From: Rhodanobacteraceae bacterium
Lineage (GTDB): Bacteria; Pseudomonadota; Gammaproteobacteria; Xanthomonadales; Xanthomonadaceae
Direction: 5' to 3'
Length of the DNA: 64,000 nucleotides
Assembly (NCBI GenBank): GCA_024233975.1
Contig: JACKOX010000013.1
Coordinates: 31,870 to 95,869 of the forward strand
Part shown: positions 53,893-62,166 of the stretch, piece by piece
Layout: the number at the start of each line of letters is the position of its first letter
Numbering within the stretch: position 1 is the first letter of the stretch
Translations under genes and position numbers: made by a program
Notes under the pieces: generated by a model
What the model saw: only the letters and a program-made list of their open reading frames with translations
What the model was told of the DNA's origin: nothing
Databases searched by the model: none

Positions 53893-54744
53893 ATGTCCGA
53901 CCAGTGGTTCTACGAGAATTTTGACCTCACCGGCTCCGCCTTTGGCCTGCGCGTGACGCGCAAGCTGGACGAGGTGCAGTCGCCGTTCCAGAAGATCGAG
54001 ATCTGGGAGACCACCGACTGGGGCAACCTGATGGTGATCGACGGGGCGACCATGGTCACCACCCGCGACAATTTCTTCTATCACGAGATGATGGCGCACG
54101 CCGTGCTGTACACCCACGCCGATCCGAAGGACGTGGTGATCATTGGCGGTGGCGACTGCGGCACGCTGCGCGAGGTGTTGCGTCATCCGGGCGTGCAGAA
54201 CGCGGTGCAGTGCGACATCGACGAGCAGGTGACGCGCATGGCCGAGAAGTATTTCCCGGAGCTGTGCGAGTCCAACAACGATCCGCGCGCCACGGTGATG
54301 TTCGACGACGGTATCGCCTACATGAAGAACGCGGCGCCGGAGAGCATCGACGTGATCATCGTCGACAGCACCGATCCGGTCGGTCCGGCCGAGGGTCTGT
54401 TCAACCAGGCCTTCTTCGAGACCTGCCATCGCGCCCTGCGTCCGGGCGGCCTGCTGGTGCAGCAGAGCGAATCGCCGCTGGCGCTGGTCGGCCTGATCCG
54501 CGACCTGCGCGGCGCCATGCGCGATGCCGGCTTCGTCGACTTCAAGACCCTGCCGTTCCCGCAGCCCTGCTACCCGACCGGCTGGTGGAGCTGCACCATC
54601 GCCAGCAAGGAAGCGCGCGACCTCGACGCCTTCCGCGAAGCCGATGCCGCCGCCAAGCCGTTCGACACCAACTACTACACGGCCGGCATCCACAAGGGCG
54701 CGCTGGCCACGCCGCCGATGCTGGTCAGGGCGCTGGCGGAGTAG
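53893..54744 (+). CDS. speE: Spermidine synthase (polyamine aminopropyltransferase)
   Basis: 283 aa from ATG 53893 (MSDQWFYENFDLTGSA). YHEMMAH at 63-69, the decarboxylated-SAM loop GGGDCG at 85-90 (most enzymes have GGGDGG), catalytic DSTDPVGPAEGLF near 152 and PFPQPCYPTGWW are all present. It transfers an aminopropyl group to putrescine. The aspartate pair needed for catalysis is intact and the Cys in the loop is a mild variation. It converges with the kinase gene without a single spacer base. Confidence 0.94.
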   Translation: MSDQWFYENFDLTGSAFGLRVTRKLDEVQSPFQKIEIWETTDWGNLMVIDGATMVTTRDNFFYHEMMAHAVLYTHADPKDVVIIGGGDCGTLREVLRHPGVQNAVQCDIDEQVTRMAEKYFPELCESNNDPRATVMFDDGIAYMKNAAPESIDVIIVDSTDPVGPAEGLFNQAFFETCHRALRPGGLLVQQSESPLALVGLIRDLRGAMRDAGFVDFKTLPFPQPCYPTGWWSCTIASKEARDLDAFREADAAAKPFDTNYYTAGIHKGALATPPMLVRALAE

Positions 54745-57198
54745 TCAGTCCGGCTTGCCGCATGCCGCTGCTAGCGCGGCGGTGTTCTGCATTTCGTCTT
54801 CGTCACCGGGGTAGACGGCTTTCTCGCTCTGGAGTGCGCGCCAGATGCTGTCCGCCTCCATGAGGCGTTTGCAGTTGTCCGGGCTTTCCGGGTCCACTTC
54901 GATCAGCAGGTCCAGCGTGGTGGCGAGGTCGCGACGGTAGACGATGGACTGCGGGGCGCTTTTCAGTACCTGTCGGCGAATGTCCAGAATCTCGTTGAGG
55001 TAGGGTATGGCCGCCTTGGGTCGTTCGCGAAGCTGTTCCAGCTGGCTCATGCGGTACAGGGTGTTGGCGATGTCGCGGCGGTGTTCGAGGTTGGTCGGGT
55101 CGCCGGAAGCAAGCTGGCGCAGCGAGTTCAGTGCCTCGCGCATGCGCATGAGACCTTCATCGTAGCGTTGGTTCAGCGCCAGGCTGTAACCCAGTTTGCG
55201 GGTGGTCAGCGCCAGCATGCGCTGTGCGTTGAGATCGGCGGGATCGGCCTTCGCGAGCCCCGCGTAAATCGGTTGCGCATGTTCGTAGGCATCCAGCATG
55301 CGGATGGATGCATCAGGCTGCTCGTCATCTTCATAGCTTTCGCCGAGCTTGACCCAGGCAATCGCGCTGGCGCTGGTCAGCGTGGCATCGTTCGGGTCGA
55401 GGCGTTGCAGCCCATCCAGCGTGGTCAGCACCTCCTCAAGTGCGACGCGGGCATCCTGTGGGCGTCCGTCCCAGGATAGGGCGTCGGCCCGTTGGGTGTT
55501 GATGTTGACGCGTCTCTTGGCTGCGGCTGTCGGATCCAGCTCACTGCTACGCGCAAGGACCTGCAGCGCCTCGTCGTAGTAGCCGATGGCGGATTTCAGG
55601 TCATCGGTCCAGAAGGCGCTGAAGCCACTGGCGAACAGCGCATTGACCAGCCCAACGGATGCGCCCTCTACCCGGTCCTTGTCCAGAGCGCGCCAGAGCG
55701 CCTCGGCCCTTTTGTATCCCTCGCCTGCAGCACCCAGTTGCTCGGTGTAAAACTGGGTGTTCGCTCGGTTGAGCACGATGGCGGCCTGGGTGGAGCGTGC
55801 CTTTTCGTCGTCCGGTGAGATTGCCAGCACCGCATCGACGGCAGCCTCCGCGCGGTCATAGCTCGCCAGTGCGGCGGCAGTGTCACCAAGATTGGATTGA
55901 CCGGGCAGGCCTTGTACATCGCCGATGCGAAGCCATGCTTCTGCGATCTCGCGTTTGAGGTCGAGTGGCGCTTCGGCATCCGCGTCGAGGCGGGTCAGGT
56001 AGTTCTCGGCCTTTTCCACCAGTACCTGTCGGGCCTGGGTGGAGCCGGCGAGCTTGGCGATGGCGTCATGGATGTCGAATAGCATCGACTTCGCCAGCGA
56101 GCGCACGTCGTTGAAGCGCGCTTCGGCGCGCTCGCGTTCTCGCTCTGCGATGCGCGCCTGGTGCAGGCTGACGACCAGTCCACCAATCAGGCTCAGCAGT
56201 AGGAGGGTCGCGGCGGTGACCGGCAAGGCGTTGCGGCGCAGGAAACGTCGCAGGCGATAGCCGGCGGTAGGTCGGACCGCAGCCACCGGCAGGTGGCGCT
56301 GGAAGCGGCGCAGGTCTTCGGCGAACGCATCAACGCTGGCGTAGCGTTGCGAAGGATCGGCGCGCAGCGCGTGGGTGACGACAGCATCGAGGTCGCCGTG
56401 CAGCTGCCGCGAGCGCTGCCGGCGCTGGGCGGCTTCCCAGTTGGCGTTGTCCAGCACCGCATCGCTGGGTGGCGTCGACACGCGTGTGGTCGCGGACGTA
56501 CTCGCGGCATTGGGGGCGCGGCGCGGGTTCGGGTCGACGCCGGTCAGCAGGCGGTACAGCAGCACGCCCAGCGAATAGACGTCGCTGCCAGCGCCGACGG
56601 TTTCGCCGGCCACCTGCTCGGGGCTGGCATAACTCGGCGTGTAGATGTTTTCGGCGTGACGGGTGATGTCATCGCTCTGGTCGCGCAGCAGTTTGGCGAT
56701 GCCGAAGTCGAGCAGTTTGATCTGTCCGTCCGGCGTCACCAGCACGTTGGATGGCTTGATGTCCCGATGCAGCACCAGGTGCCGGTGCGCATAGGCGACC
56801 GCATCGCAGAGCTGCAGGAACAGGTGCAGCGTGGTGTCCAGGTCGGCGCGCGCGAGGAACTGGTCGATGGGCTTGCCCTCGACATACTCCATCACCAGGA
56901 ATGGTTGGCCGTTGCTGTCTTCGCCGCCGTCGATCAGGTGGGCGATGTTCGGGTGCTGCAGCCGCGACAGCAGCTGGCGTTCGATCAGGAAGCGTGAGCG
57001 TGATTCCTCGGACAGATGGCCCTGCACGCGCTTCAGTGCGGCGATCTGTTCGAAATGCCCGTCGGCGCGTTCGGCGAGGTGGACCTCGCCCATGCCGCCT
57101 TCGCCGAGCCGGCGCAGGATGCGCCAGGCGCCGACGCGCTCGCCGCCCGGTGCGGACGGATCGGGCTGGGCGGGTGTAACGATGGTGGTGTCGTTCAT
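54745..57198 (-). CDS. Serine/threonine protein kinase with transmembrane segment and TPR-rich C-terminus
   Basis: 817 aa. Kinase domain: GEGGMGEV at 32-39, Lys56, catalytic HRDIKPSN at 144-151, DFG at 164-166 and SPEQVAGE in the activation segment. All key residues are present, so it is likely active. One membrane helix lies near residue 335 (LPVTAATLLLLSLIGGLVVS), followed by a short coiled coil (ARIAERERERAEARF). The remaining ~450 residues are helical repeats (TPR-like), probably outside the cytoplasm. It abuts speE tail-to-tail with no gap. The signal is unknown. Confidence 0.9.
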   Translation of the reverse strand: MNDTTIVTPAQPDPSAPGGERVGAWRILRRLGEGGMGEVHLAERADGHFEQIAALKRVQGHLSEESRSRFLIERQLLSRLQHPNIAHLIDGGEDSNGQPFLVMEYVEGKPIDQFLARADLDTTLHLFLQLCDAVAYAHRHLVLHRDIKPSNVLVTPDGQIKLLDFGIAKLLRDQSDDITRHAENIYTPSYASPEQVAGETVGAGSDVYSLGVLLYRLLTGVDPNPRRAPNAASTSATTRVSTPPSDAVLDNANWEAAQRRQRSRQLHGDLDAVVTHALRADPSQRYASVDAFAEDLRRFQRHLPVAAVRPTAGYRLRRFLRRNALPVTAATLLLLSLIGGLVVSLHQARIAERERERAEARFNDVRSLAKSMLFDIHDAIAKLAGSTQARQVLVEKAENYLTRLDADAEAPLDLKREIAEAWLRIGDVQGLPGQSNLGDTAAALASYDRAEAAVDAVLAISPDDEKARSTQAAIVLNRANTQFYTEQLGAAGEGYKRAEALWRALDKDRVEGASVGLVNALFASGFSAFWTDDLKSAIGYYDEALQVLARSSELDPTAAAKRRVNINTQRADALSWDGRPQDARVALEEVLTTLDGLQRLDPNDATLTSASAIAWVKLGESYEDDEQPDASIRMLDAYEHAQPIYAGLAKADPADLNAQRMLALTTRKLGYSLALNQRYDEGLMRMREALNSLRQLASGDPTNLEHRRDIANTLYRMSQLEQLRERPKAAIPYLNEILDIRRQVLKSAPQSIVYRRDLATTLDLLIEVDPESPDNCKRLMEADSIWRALQSEKAVYPGDEDEMQNTAALAAACGKPD

Positions 57199-57270
57199 CG
57201 AGCCGGCTCGACTGGATCCCGCGTCGAGTCTATCAGGCCGTGGCGGCCGTTCCGGATGGTTATGGCGTGG

Positions 57271-57609
57271 TTACAGCGCGTCCTCGTCCATCTCGCCGGT
57301 GCGGATACGGATGACGCGGTCGAGGTCGCGGATGAAGATCTTGCCGTCTCCGATCTTGCCGGTGACGGCGGACTGCATGATGGCGTCCACCACCTGGTCG
57401 ACCTGATCGTCGCCGACGGCGATATCGAGCTTCAGCTTGGGCAGGAAATCGACCACGTATTCCGCGCCGCGATACAGCTCGGTATGGCCCTTCTGCCGAC
57501 CGAAGCCTTTCACTTCGGCAACGGTGATGCCGGTGACGCCCACTTCCGACAGCGCTTCGCGAACGTCGTCGAGCTTGAACGGCTTGATGATGGCGGTGAC
57601 CATTTTCAT
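57271..57609 (-). CDS. glnK: P-II nitrogen regulatory protein (first)
   Basis: 112 aa, exact P-II size. MKMVTAIIKPFKLDDVREAL and GKIGDGKIFI are P-II signatures, and the T-loop Tyr51 (LYRGAEYVVDF) is the uridylylation site. P-II binds ATP, ADP and 2-oxoglutarate and blocks the AmtB pore when nitrogen is plentiful. It lies 39 nt downstream of amtB on the same strand. Very close to the second P-II gene at 59152, differing mainly at residues 31 and 60-95. Confidence 0.95.
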   Translation of the reverse strand: MKMVTAIIKPFKLDDVREALSEVGVTGITVAEVKGFGRQKGHTELYRGAEYVVDFLPKLKLDIAVGDDQVDQVVDAIMQSAVTGKIGDGKIFIRDLDRVIRIRTGEMDEDAL

Positions 57610-57648
57610 GCGCTGTGCCTTGGTATTTCGGGTTCGCGTGGTGGGCCG

Positions 57649-59001
57649 TTACGGGTTGTAGCCGCGTTCATCGTGCAGGCTGAGGTCGAGGCCTTCGGTT
57701 TCGCCGTCGGCGCTGATGCGCAGGCCGATGGTGACGTCGAGCAGCTTCAGCGCGACCCAGGTCACCAGCGCGCTCCAGACGCAGGTAATCAGCGCGGCCT
57801 TGGCCTGCACCCAGACCTGGCCGCCCATGCTGACGCCCTCGGCGAGGCCTGCGCCGCCCAGCGACTCTGCAGCGAATACGCCGGTGAGCAAGGCGCCAAC
57901 CAGTCCGCCAATGCCGTGCACGCCGAACACATCGAGCGAATCGTCGTAGCGCAACCAGTACTTGAGTCGCGTCGCGCAGAAGAAGCAGGCGAGGCCGCTG
58001 ATGGCACCGATGGCAATCGCCCCCATCGGTCCGGCCGTACCTGCAGCTGGGGTGATGGCAACCAGTCCGCCGACGGCGCCGGACGCAATGCCCAGCACCG
58101 ACGGTTTGCGATGCGTGGCCCATTCCACCGCCATCCACGCAAGCGCAGCGGCGGCGGTGGCGATCTGCGTTACCAGCATGGCCATGCCGGCGCTGGCGTT
58201 GGCGCCAGCGGCCGATCCGGCGTTGAAACCAAACCAGCCCACCCACAGCAGCGAGGCGCCGATCAGCGTGTAGGTCAGGTTGTGCGGCGGCATGGCGGTG
58301 GAGGGGAAGCCGCGGCGCGGGCCGATCACCAGGCAGGCAACCAGACCCGCGATGCCGGCATTGATGTGCACCACGGTGCCACCGGCGAAATCGAGCACGC
58401 CCCAGTCCCAGAACAGGCCGCCGTCGCCGGCCCAGGTCATGTGCGCGATCGGCAGGTAGGCGAGGGTGAACCAGATGACCACGAACAGCAGTAGTGCGGA
58501 GAAGCGCATGCGCTCGGCAAAGGCACCGACGATCAGCGCCGGCGTGATCGCCGCGAAGGTCAGCTGGAAGGTGACGAACACCGATTCCGGAATCGTGCCG
58601 GTCAGGCTCTCGCGGGTGACGCCGGCGAGGAAGGCCTTGTCGAAACCGCCGATCAGCGAGCGCAGGCCATGTTCGCCGGCCAGCATGCCGCTGGCGTCGA
58701 AGGCCAGGCTGTAGCCGTAGATCACCCAGAGCAGGCTGACCAGGGCGACGATGGCGAAGCACTGCATCATCACCGACAGCACGTTCTTGCTGCGAACCAT
58801 GCCGGCATAGAACAGCGCCAGGCCCGGGATGGTCATCAGCAGTACCAGCGCCATGCTGGTCAGCATCCAGGCGGTATCGCCGCTGTCCGCGGTAGCCGCA
58901 AAGGCCGGGGAAGCGGTGGCCAGCAGGGCGGTCAGGGCGGCGAGGGGCCGCGTCCTGCGGGGTGGTTTTTGGGGCTGGATCCCGAGGCCGAGTGAGTGCA
59001 T
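57649..59001 (-). CDS. amtB: Ammonium transporter AmtB
   Basis: 450 aa from ATG 59001; a GTG ten codons earlier is possible but neither has a strong Shine-Dalgarno. A cleavable signal (LAALTALLATASPAFA) is typical of AmtB. Eleven membrane helices follow, with FAGGTVVHINAGIAGL (pore His) and DDSLDVFGVHGIGGLVG (second pore His). It moves ammonium across the inner membrane under P-II control. The gene is flanked on both sides by P-II genes in the same direction. Confidence 0.95.
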   Translation of the reverse strand: MHSLGLGIQPQKPPRRTRPLAALTALLATASPAFAATADSGDTAWMLTSMALVLLMTIPGLALFYAGMVRSKNVLSVMMQCFAIVALVSLLWVIYGYSLAFDASGMLAGEHGLRSLIGGFDKAFLAGVTRESLTGTIPESVFVTFQLTFAAITPALIVGAFAERMRFSALLLFVVIWFTLAYLPIAHMTWAGDGGLFWDWGVLDFAGGTVVHINAGIAGLVACLVIGPRRGFPSTAMPPHNLTYTLIGASLLWVGWFGFNAGSAAGANASAGMAMLVTQIATAAAALAWMAVEWATHRKPSVLGIASGAVGGLVAITPAAGTAGPMGAIAIGAISGLACFFCATRLKYWLRYDDSLDVFGVHGIGGLVGALLTGVFAAESLGGAGLAEGVSMGGQVWVQAKAALITCVWSALVTWVALKLLDVTIGLRISADGETEGLDLSLHDERGYNP

Positions 59002-59151
59002 GGCAAGCCGAAATGACGAGGATTGCTGCACTACAGCAAAAATTTCTGGCTTGTTTGCTCGGTCAGAAAATGATCTATTGGGCGGCCAAGTCCGGCAGAT
59101 CAGTCCGGATGCATGGCTTGTTTCGCTGCGCTGCAGCGATGGTCGCAGCGA

Positions 59152-59490
59152 CTACAGCGCGTCTTCGTCCACTTCGCCGGTACGGATGCGGATCACCCGC
59201 TCCAGCTCGCTGATGAAGATCTTGCCGTCGCCGATCTTGCCCGTGGCCGCCGCCTGCATGATGGCTTCCACCGCGCGCTCCACCTGGTCGTCGGCGATGG
59301 CGATTTCGAGTTTCAGCTTGGGCAGGAAATCCACCACGTATTCCGCACCGCGATAAAGCTCGGTATGGCCTTTCTGCCGCCCGAAACCCTTCACTTCGGT
59401 GACGGTAATGCCGGTGACGCCGACTTCCGACAGCGCCTCGCGCACGTCGTCGAGCTTGAACGGCTTGATGATAGCGGTCACCATTTTCAT
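59152..59490 (-). CDS. glnK: P-II nitrogen regulatory protein (second)
   Basis: 112 aa from ATG 59490 (MKMVTAIIKPFKL); the frame is open further upstream but lacks protein-like sequence there. T-loop Tyr51 and ligand loops are intact. It lies upstream of amtB with a 150-nt gap. One of the two P-II proteins may serve AmtB and the other GlnE/NtrB signalling, or they may simply be a recent duplication; the high similarity favours the second. Confidence 0.93.
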   Translation of the reverse strand: MKMVTAIIKPFKLDDVREALSEVGVTGITVTEVKGFGRQKGHTELYRGAEYVVDFLPKLKLEIAIADDQVERAVEAIMQAAATGKIGDGKIFISELERVIRIRTGEVDEDAL

Positions 59491-59651
59491 GCAGCGGCTC
59501 CTGTCGGCGTGGCATTCGGCTCGCTGTCGGCAGCGAGTTTCGGAAAAGTCTGACCGCATTTTACCGATGATGCCGACTGCGCGCGTCGATACGGCGATGG
59601 ACACTGTGTCCAGCCCGCCACGGCACGTGGCCAAACCTCAAGGAAGCAGGA

Positions 59652-60131
59652 ATGATCAACGTCAAGACCATCGACGACCTGGCCCAGCGACTCAGCGCCA
59701 TGGTGCCGCCCGGCGTCAGCGCCGCGCGCGAGGAGCTCACCAGCAATTTCAAGGCTGCGCTGCAGTCGGGATTGAGCCGCCTGGATCTGGTCAGTCGCGA
59801 GGAGTTCGACATCCAGCGCGCCGTGCTGCTGCGCACCCGCGAGAAGATCGACTTGCTGGAGCGCATGGTGGCGGATCTTGAACACCGCCTGGATGAGCTG
59901 AACGCCAAACGACGCGCGCTAAGCGCTGATCCAAACTCGCCTGCTGCCGGTCGGCGGCAGGTTTCTCTTTCGCGGCGCGGGTTTCGCGCAAGCCGCCACC
60001 CATCAGGAATTGCCATGAGTCTGGCGCGCTGGTCCACAGCCGCGCGCAGCTGGGCGTCGATGCGCCCGCCGTGCAGGTCGAAGTGCATCCGCAGGCGGTT
60101 TGCCGGGCATGTCCATCGTCGGGCTGCCTGA
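59652..60131 (+). CDS. ubiK: UbiK-type accessory factor (BMFP domain), stop probably lost
   Basis: The first ~90 residues (MINVKTIDDLAQRLSAMVPPG...EEFDIQRAVLLRTREKIDLLERMVADLEHRLDEL) match UbiK/YqiC, a small coiled-coil protein that helps ubiquinone synthesis on the membrane. The family is normally 80-95 aa. Here the frame runs on to 60131 through a terminator-like hairpin (59944-59960) and into the comM remnant. Stops TAA 59920 and TGA 59927 lie in the other two frames, so a single small indel near 59900-59920 probably removed the native stop. The extra ~65 residues are not protein-like. Confidence 0.8.
   Translation: MINVKTIDDLAQRLSAMVPPGVSAAREELTSNFKAALQSGLSRLDLVSREEFDIQRAVLLRTREKIDLLERMVADLEHRLDELNAKRRALSADPNSPAAGRRQVSLSRRGFRASRHPSGIAMSLARWSTAARSWASMRPPCRSKCIRRRFAGHVHRRAA
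59944..59970 (+). terminator. Terminator-like hairpin after ubiK
   Basis: Stem CTGCCG (59944-59949) with CGGCAG (59955-59960), loop GTCGG, followed by GTTTCTCTTT. It lies where the ubiK message should end, supporting an original stop before it. Confidence 0.5.
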
Positions 60132-61491
60132 GGCCAGCGTGCGTGAAAGAAGGGATCGCGTGCGAGCGGCGATCCAGTGCGCGCAGCTCGATTTCCGGCG
60201 AGAAGCGGGTAACGATCAATCGCGCCGGCCGACTTGCCGGAGAGACGGCCTGCGCTACGACCTGCCGATTGCGCTGGGCATCCTCGCCGCCAGTGGGCAG
60301 ATTCCGGTGGCCGCGCTCAATGACTGCAATTCGTTGGCGAGCTGGCGCTGACTGGCGAGCTGCTGCCAGGTGACCGGCGCGCTGCCAGCCGTGCTTCGCT
60401 GCGGGACGGCAGGATCGCGGCATGATCCTGCCAAGACACAACGCCGGTGAGGCTGCCGTTGCCGGCGGTGCGCGCACGTTGACCGCTCGAACCTTGCTGG
60501 AGGTCTGTGCGTTTCTACGAGGCGACAAGCAGCTGCCCGAAGCCGTGGAGAATGCCGGTGATGTGCGCGCTGTATTGCCGGCAGCCGATGTTCCCGATCT
60601 TGCCGACGTTCGCGGCCAGCCGCAGGCGCGTCGCGCACTGGAGATCGCGGCGGCTGGGAGTCATTCGCTGCTGATGATCGGCCCCCGGGCAGTGGCAAGA
60701 GCATGCTGGCGCAAAGGTTGCCCGGCATCCTGCCGCCTCTGGATGATGCCGCAGCGTTGGAAGTCGCGGCCGTTGCATCCATCAGCGGACAGCCGCTGGA
60801 TCTGTCGCGCTTCCATCGAGCGCCGTATCGCGCGCCGCATCACACGGCCAGTGGCGTGGCATTGGTCGGAGGCGGTTCGCACCCGCGACCGGGCGAAATA
60901 TCGCTGGCGCACAACGGCGTTTTTGTTTTCGATGAACCGCCCGGAATGGGACAGGCGCGTGCTGGAAGAAGCTGCGCGAGCTGCTGGAGTCCGGGCACAT
61001 CCACATTTCTCGTGCGGCGCGGCAGGCGGAGTTCCCTGCGCGCTTCCAGCTCGTTGCCGCGATGAATCCATGTCCGTCGGATATGCCGGCGAAGCCGATG
61101 GTCGTTGCTGCTGCCAGTGCCGAGCAGATTGCGCGCCATCGGGGCCGCATCTCGGGCCGCTGCTGGATCGCATTGACCTGCACGTCAACGTGCCGCGAGT
61201 TGATGCCGCCTAGGGAGATTCGCGCATTCGCACTGCGGCCAGATAGCCGCGTTGGCGTGCGAATTCTCGCGCGCGCGGCACGAACGTCGCGCGAGAAGGT
61301 CTCGAACGAGCGCAGCGCAGAGGCATTGCCATTTAGGCCCAGCCGCACAGTCGCTCGTGGAGGGCGCCATCGAACGCCTGCGACTATCCGCGCGAAGCAC
61401 GCACCGCATTTTGCGCATCGCGCAGACGACTGCCGACCTCGCCGGCGCGGGCCGCATCGACGCCAGCCACCTCGGCGAAGCCATCGGCTAG
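60015..61491 (+). pseudogene. comM: comM (YifB-family Mg-chelatase-like ATPase), heavily frameshifted
   Basis: From ATG 60015 to TAG 61491 all regions of ComM can be followed, but in changing frames: LPGMSIVGLPEASVRE, DLPIALGILAASGQIPVAALND, LADVRGQPQARRALEIAAAGSHSLLMIGP, HHTASGVALVGGG, RFQLVAAMNPCPS and AQSLVEGAIERLRLSARSTHRILRIAQT. Indels occur near 60026, 60090, 60205, 60240, 60683 (inside the Walker A motif), 60960 and 61080. ComM is a hexameric helicase that drives branch migration in natural transformation. It is dead here. Neighbouring long genes are intact. Confidence 0.85.
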
Positions 61492-61524
61492 CGCCAGCTG
61501 GATCGCGGCGCAAAGCGCTGAACG

Positions 61525-61941
61525 TCAGGGCTTGCTGACCACCAGCTTCAGCTGCGTGCGTTCGCCGCCGATGGTGAAGCGCACCGCATCCCAGTTGGGT
61601 TCGTCCTCGTGGACGTTGTTGGAGAACATGTAGCTCTCCTTGGGATTGCCGAACATGCTGCGGTCGAACTCGCCGTTTTCGTTCTTGTCCGCCCAGACCA
61701 CCACGGCATAGTCGCCGGGGGCGAGGTCGTCAAAGTGGAACTCAGCGTTGCCATCGTAAACGCCAGAGCGCTCGGTCAGTCGTGGTTGGTCGGGATAACT
61801 GAAGCGGCTGGAGTAGAGCTTGAGGCCGGCGATGGGCGCATCGCCGATGCCGCTCACTTCGATATCGAGGCCTTCGGCAGACGCGGGAACGGCGACAGCG
61901 CCGAGCGCTGCGAGCAGCAGGGTTGAGATCAGGTGCTTCAT
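61525..61941 (-). CDS. DUF2141 domain protein, exported
   Basis: 138 aa from ATG 61941 (MKHLISTLLLAALGAVAVPASA, a clean signal peptide). The mature part has the DUF2141 pattern: DLAPGDYAVVVWADKNENGE, DRSMFGNPKESYMFSNN and a final beta strand. Members are small periplasmic or secreted beta-sandwich proteins with no known function. It is encoded convergently to the comM remnant and divergently from the antiporter gene; the 225-nt gap (61942-62166) has no other gene. Confidence 0.88.
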   Translation of the reverse strand: MKHLISTLLLAALGAVAVPASAEGLDIEVSGIGDAPIAGLKLYSSRFSYPDQPRLTERSGVYDGNAEFHFDDLAPGDYAVVVWADKNENGEFDRSMFGNPKESYMFSNNVHEDEPNWDAVRFTIGGERTQLKLVVSKP

Positions 61942-62166
61942 GTGGGGACCATCGTTTCCGGAGGAGGGACGCCACGATCGCGGCGAGGGAGTCCGGACGG
62001 TGGCGTACTGATTGTTGCAGATTTGTTGCCGCCATTCTGTGAATCCCGGTAAACCGGCAGGCGGGCGCCGAAAAATTGATAAAGGCATGGCGGCGTCATG
62101 CATTCACCGGTTGCTGCTTTATGATCAAGTCCATCTACGCTCACTAGGGACGGCATCGAAGACGGC

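Noticed and set aside
59002..59151. Possible sigma-54/NtrC sites before amtB
   Set aside because: TGCACTACAGCAA-like fragments are present, but no -24/-12 pair with the right spacing could be found.
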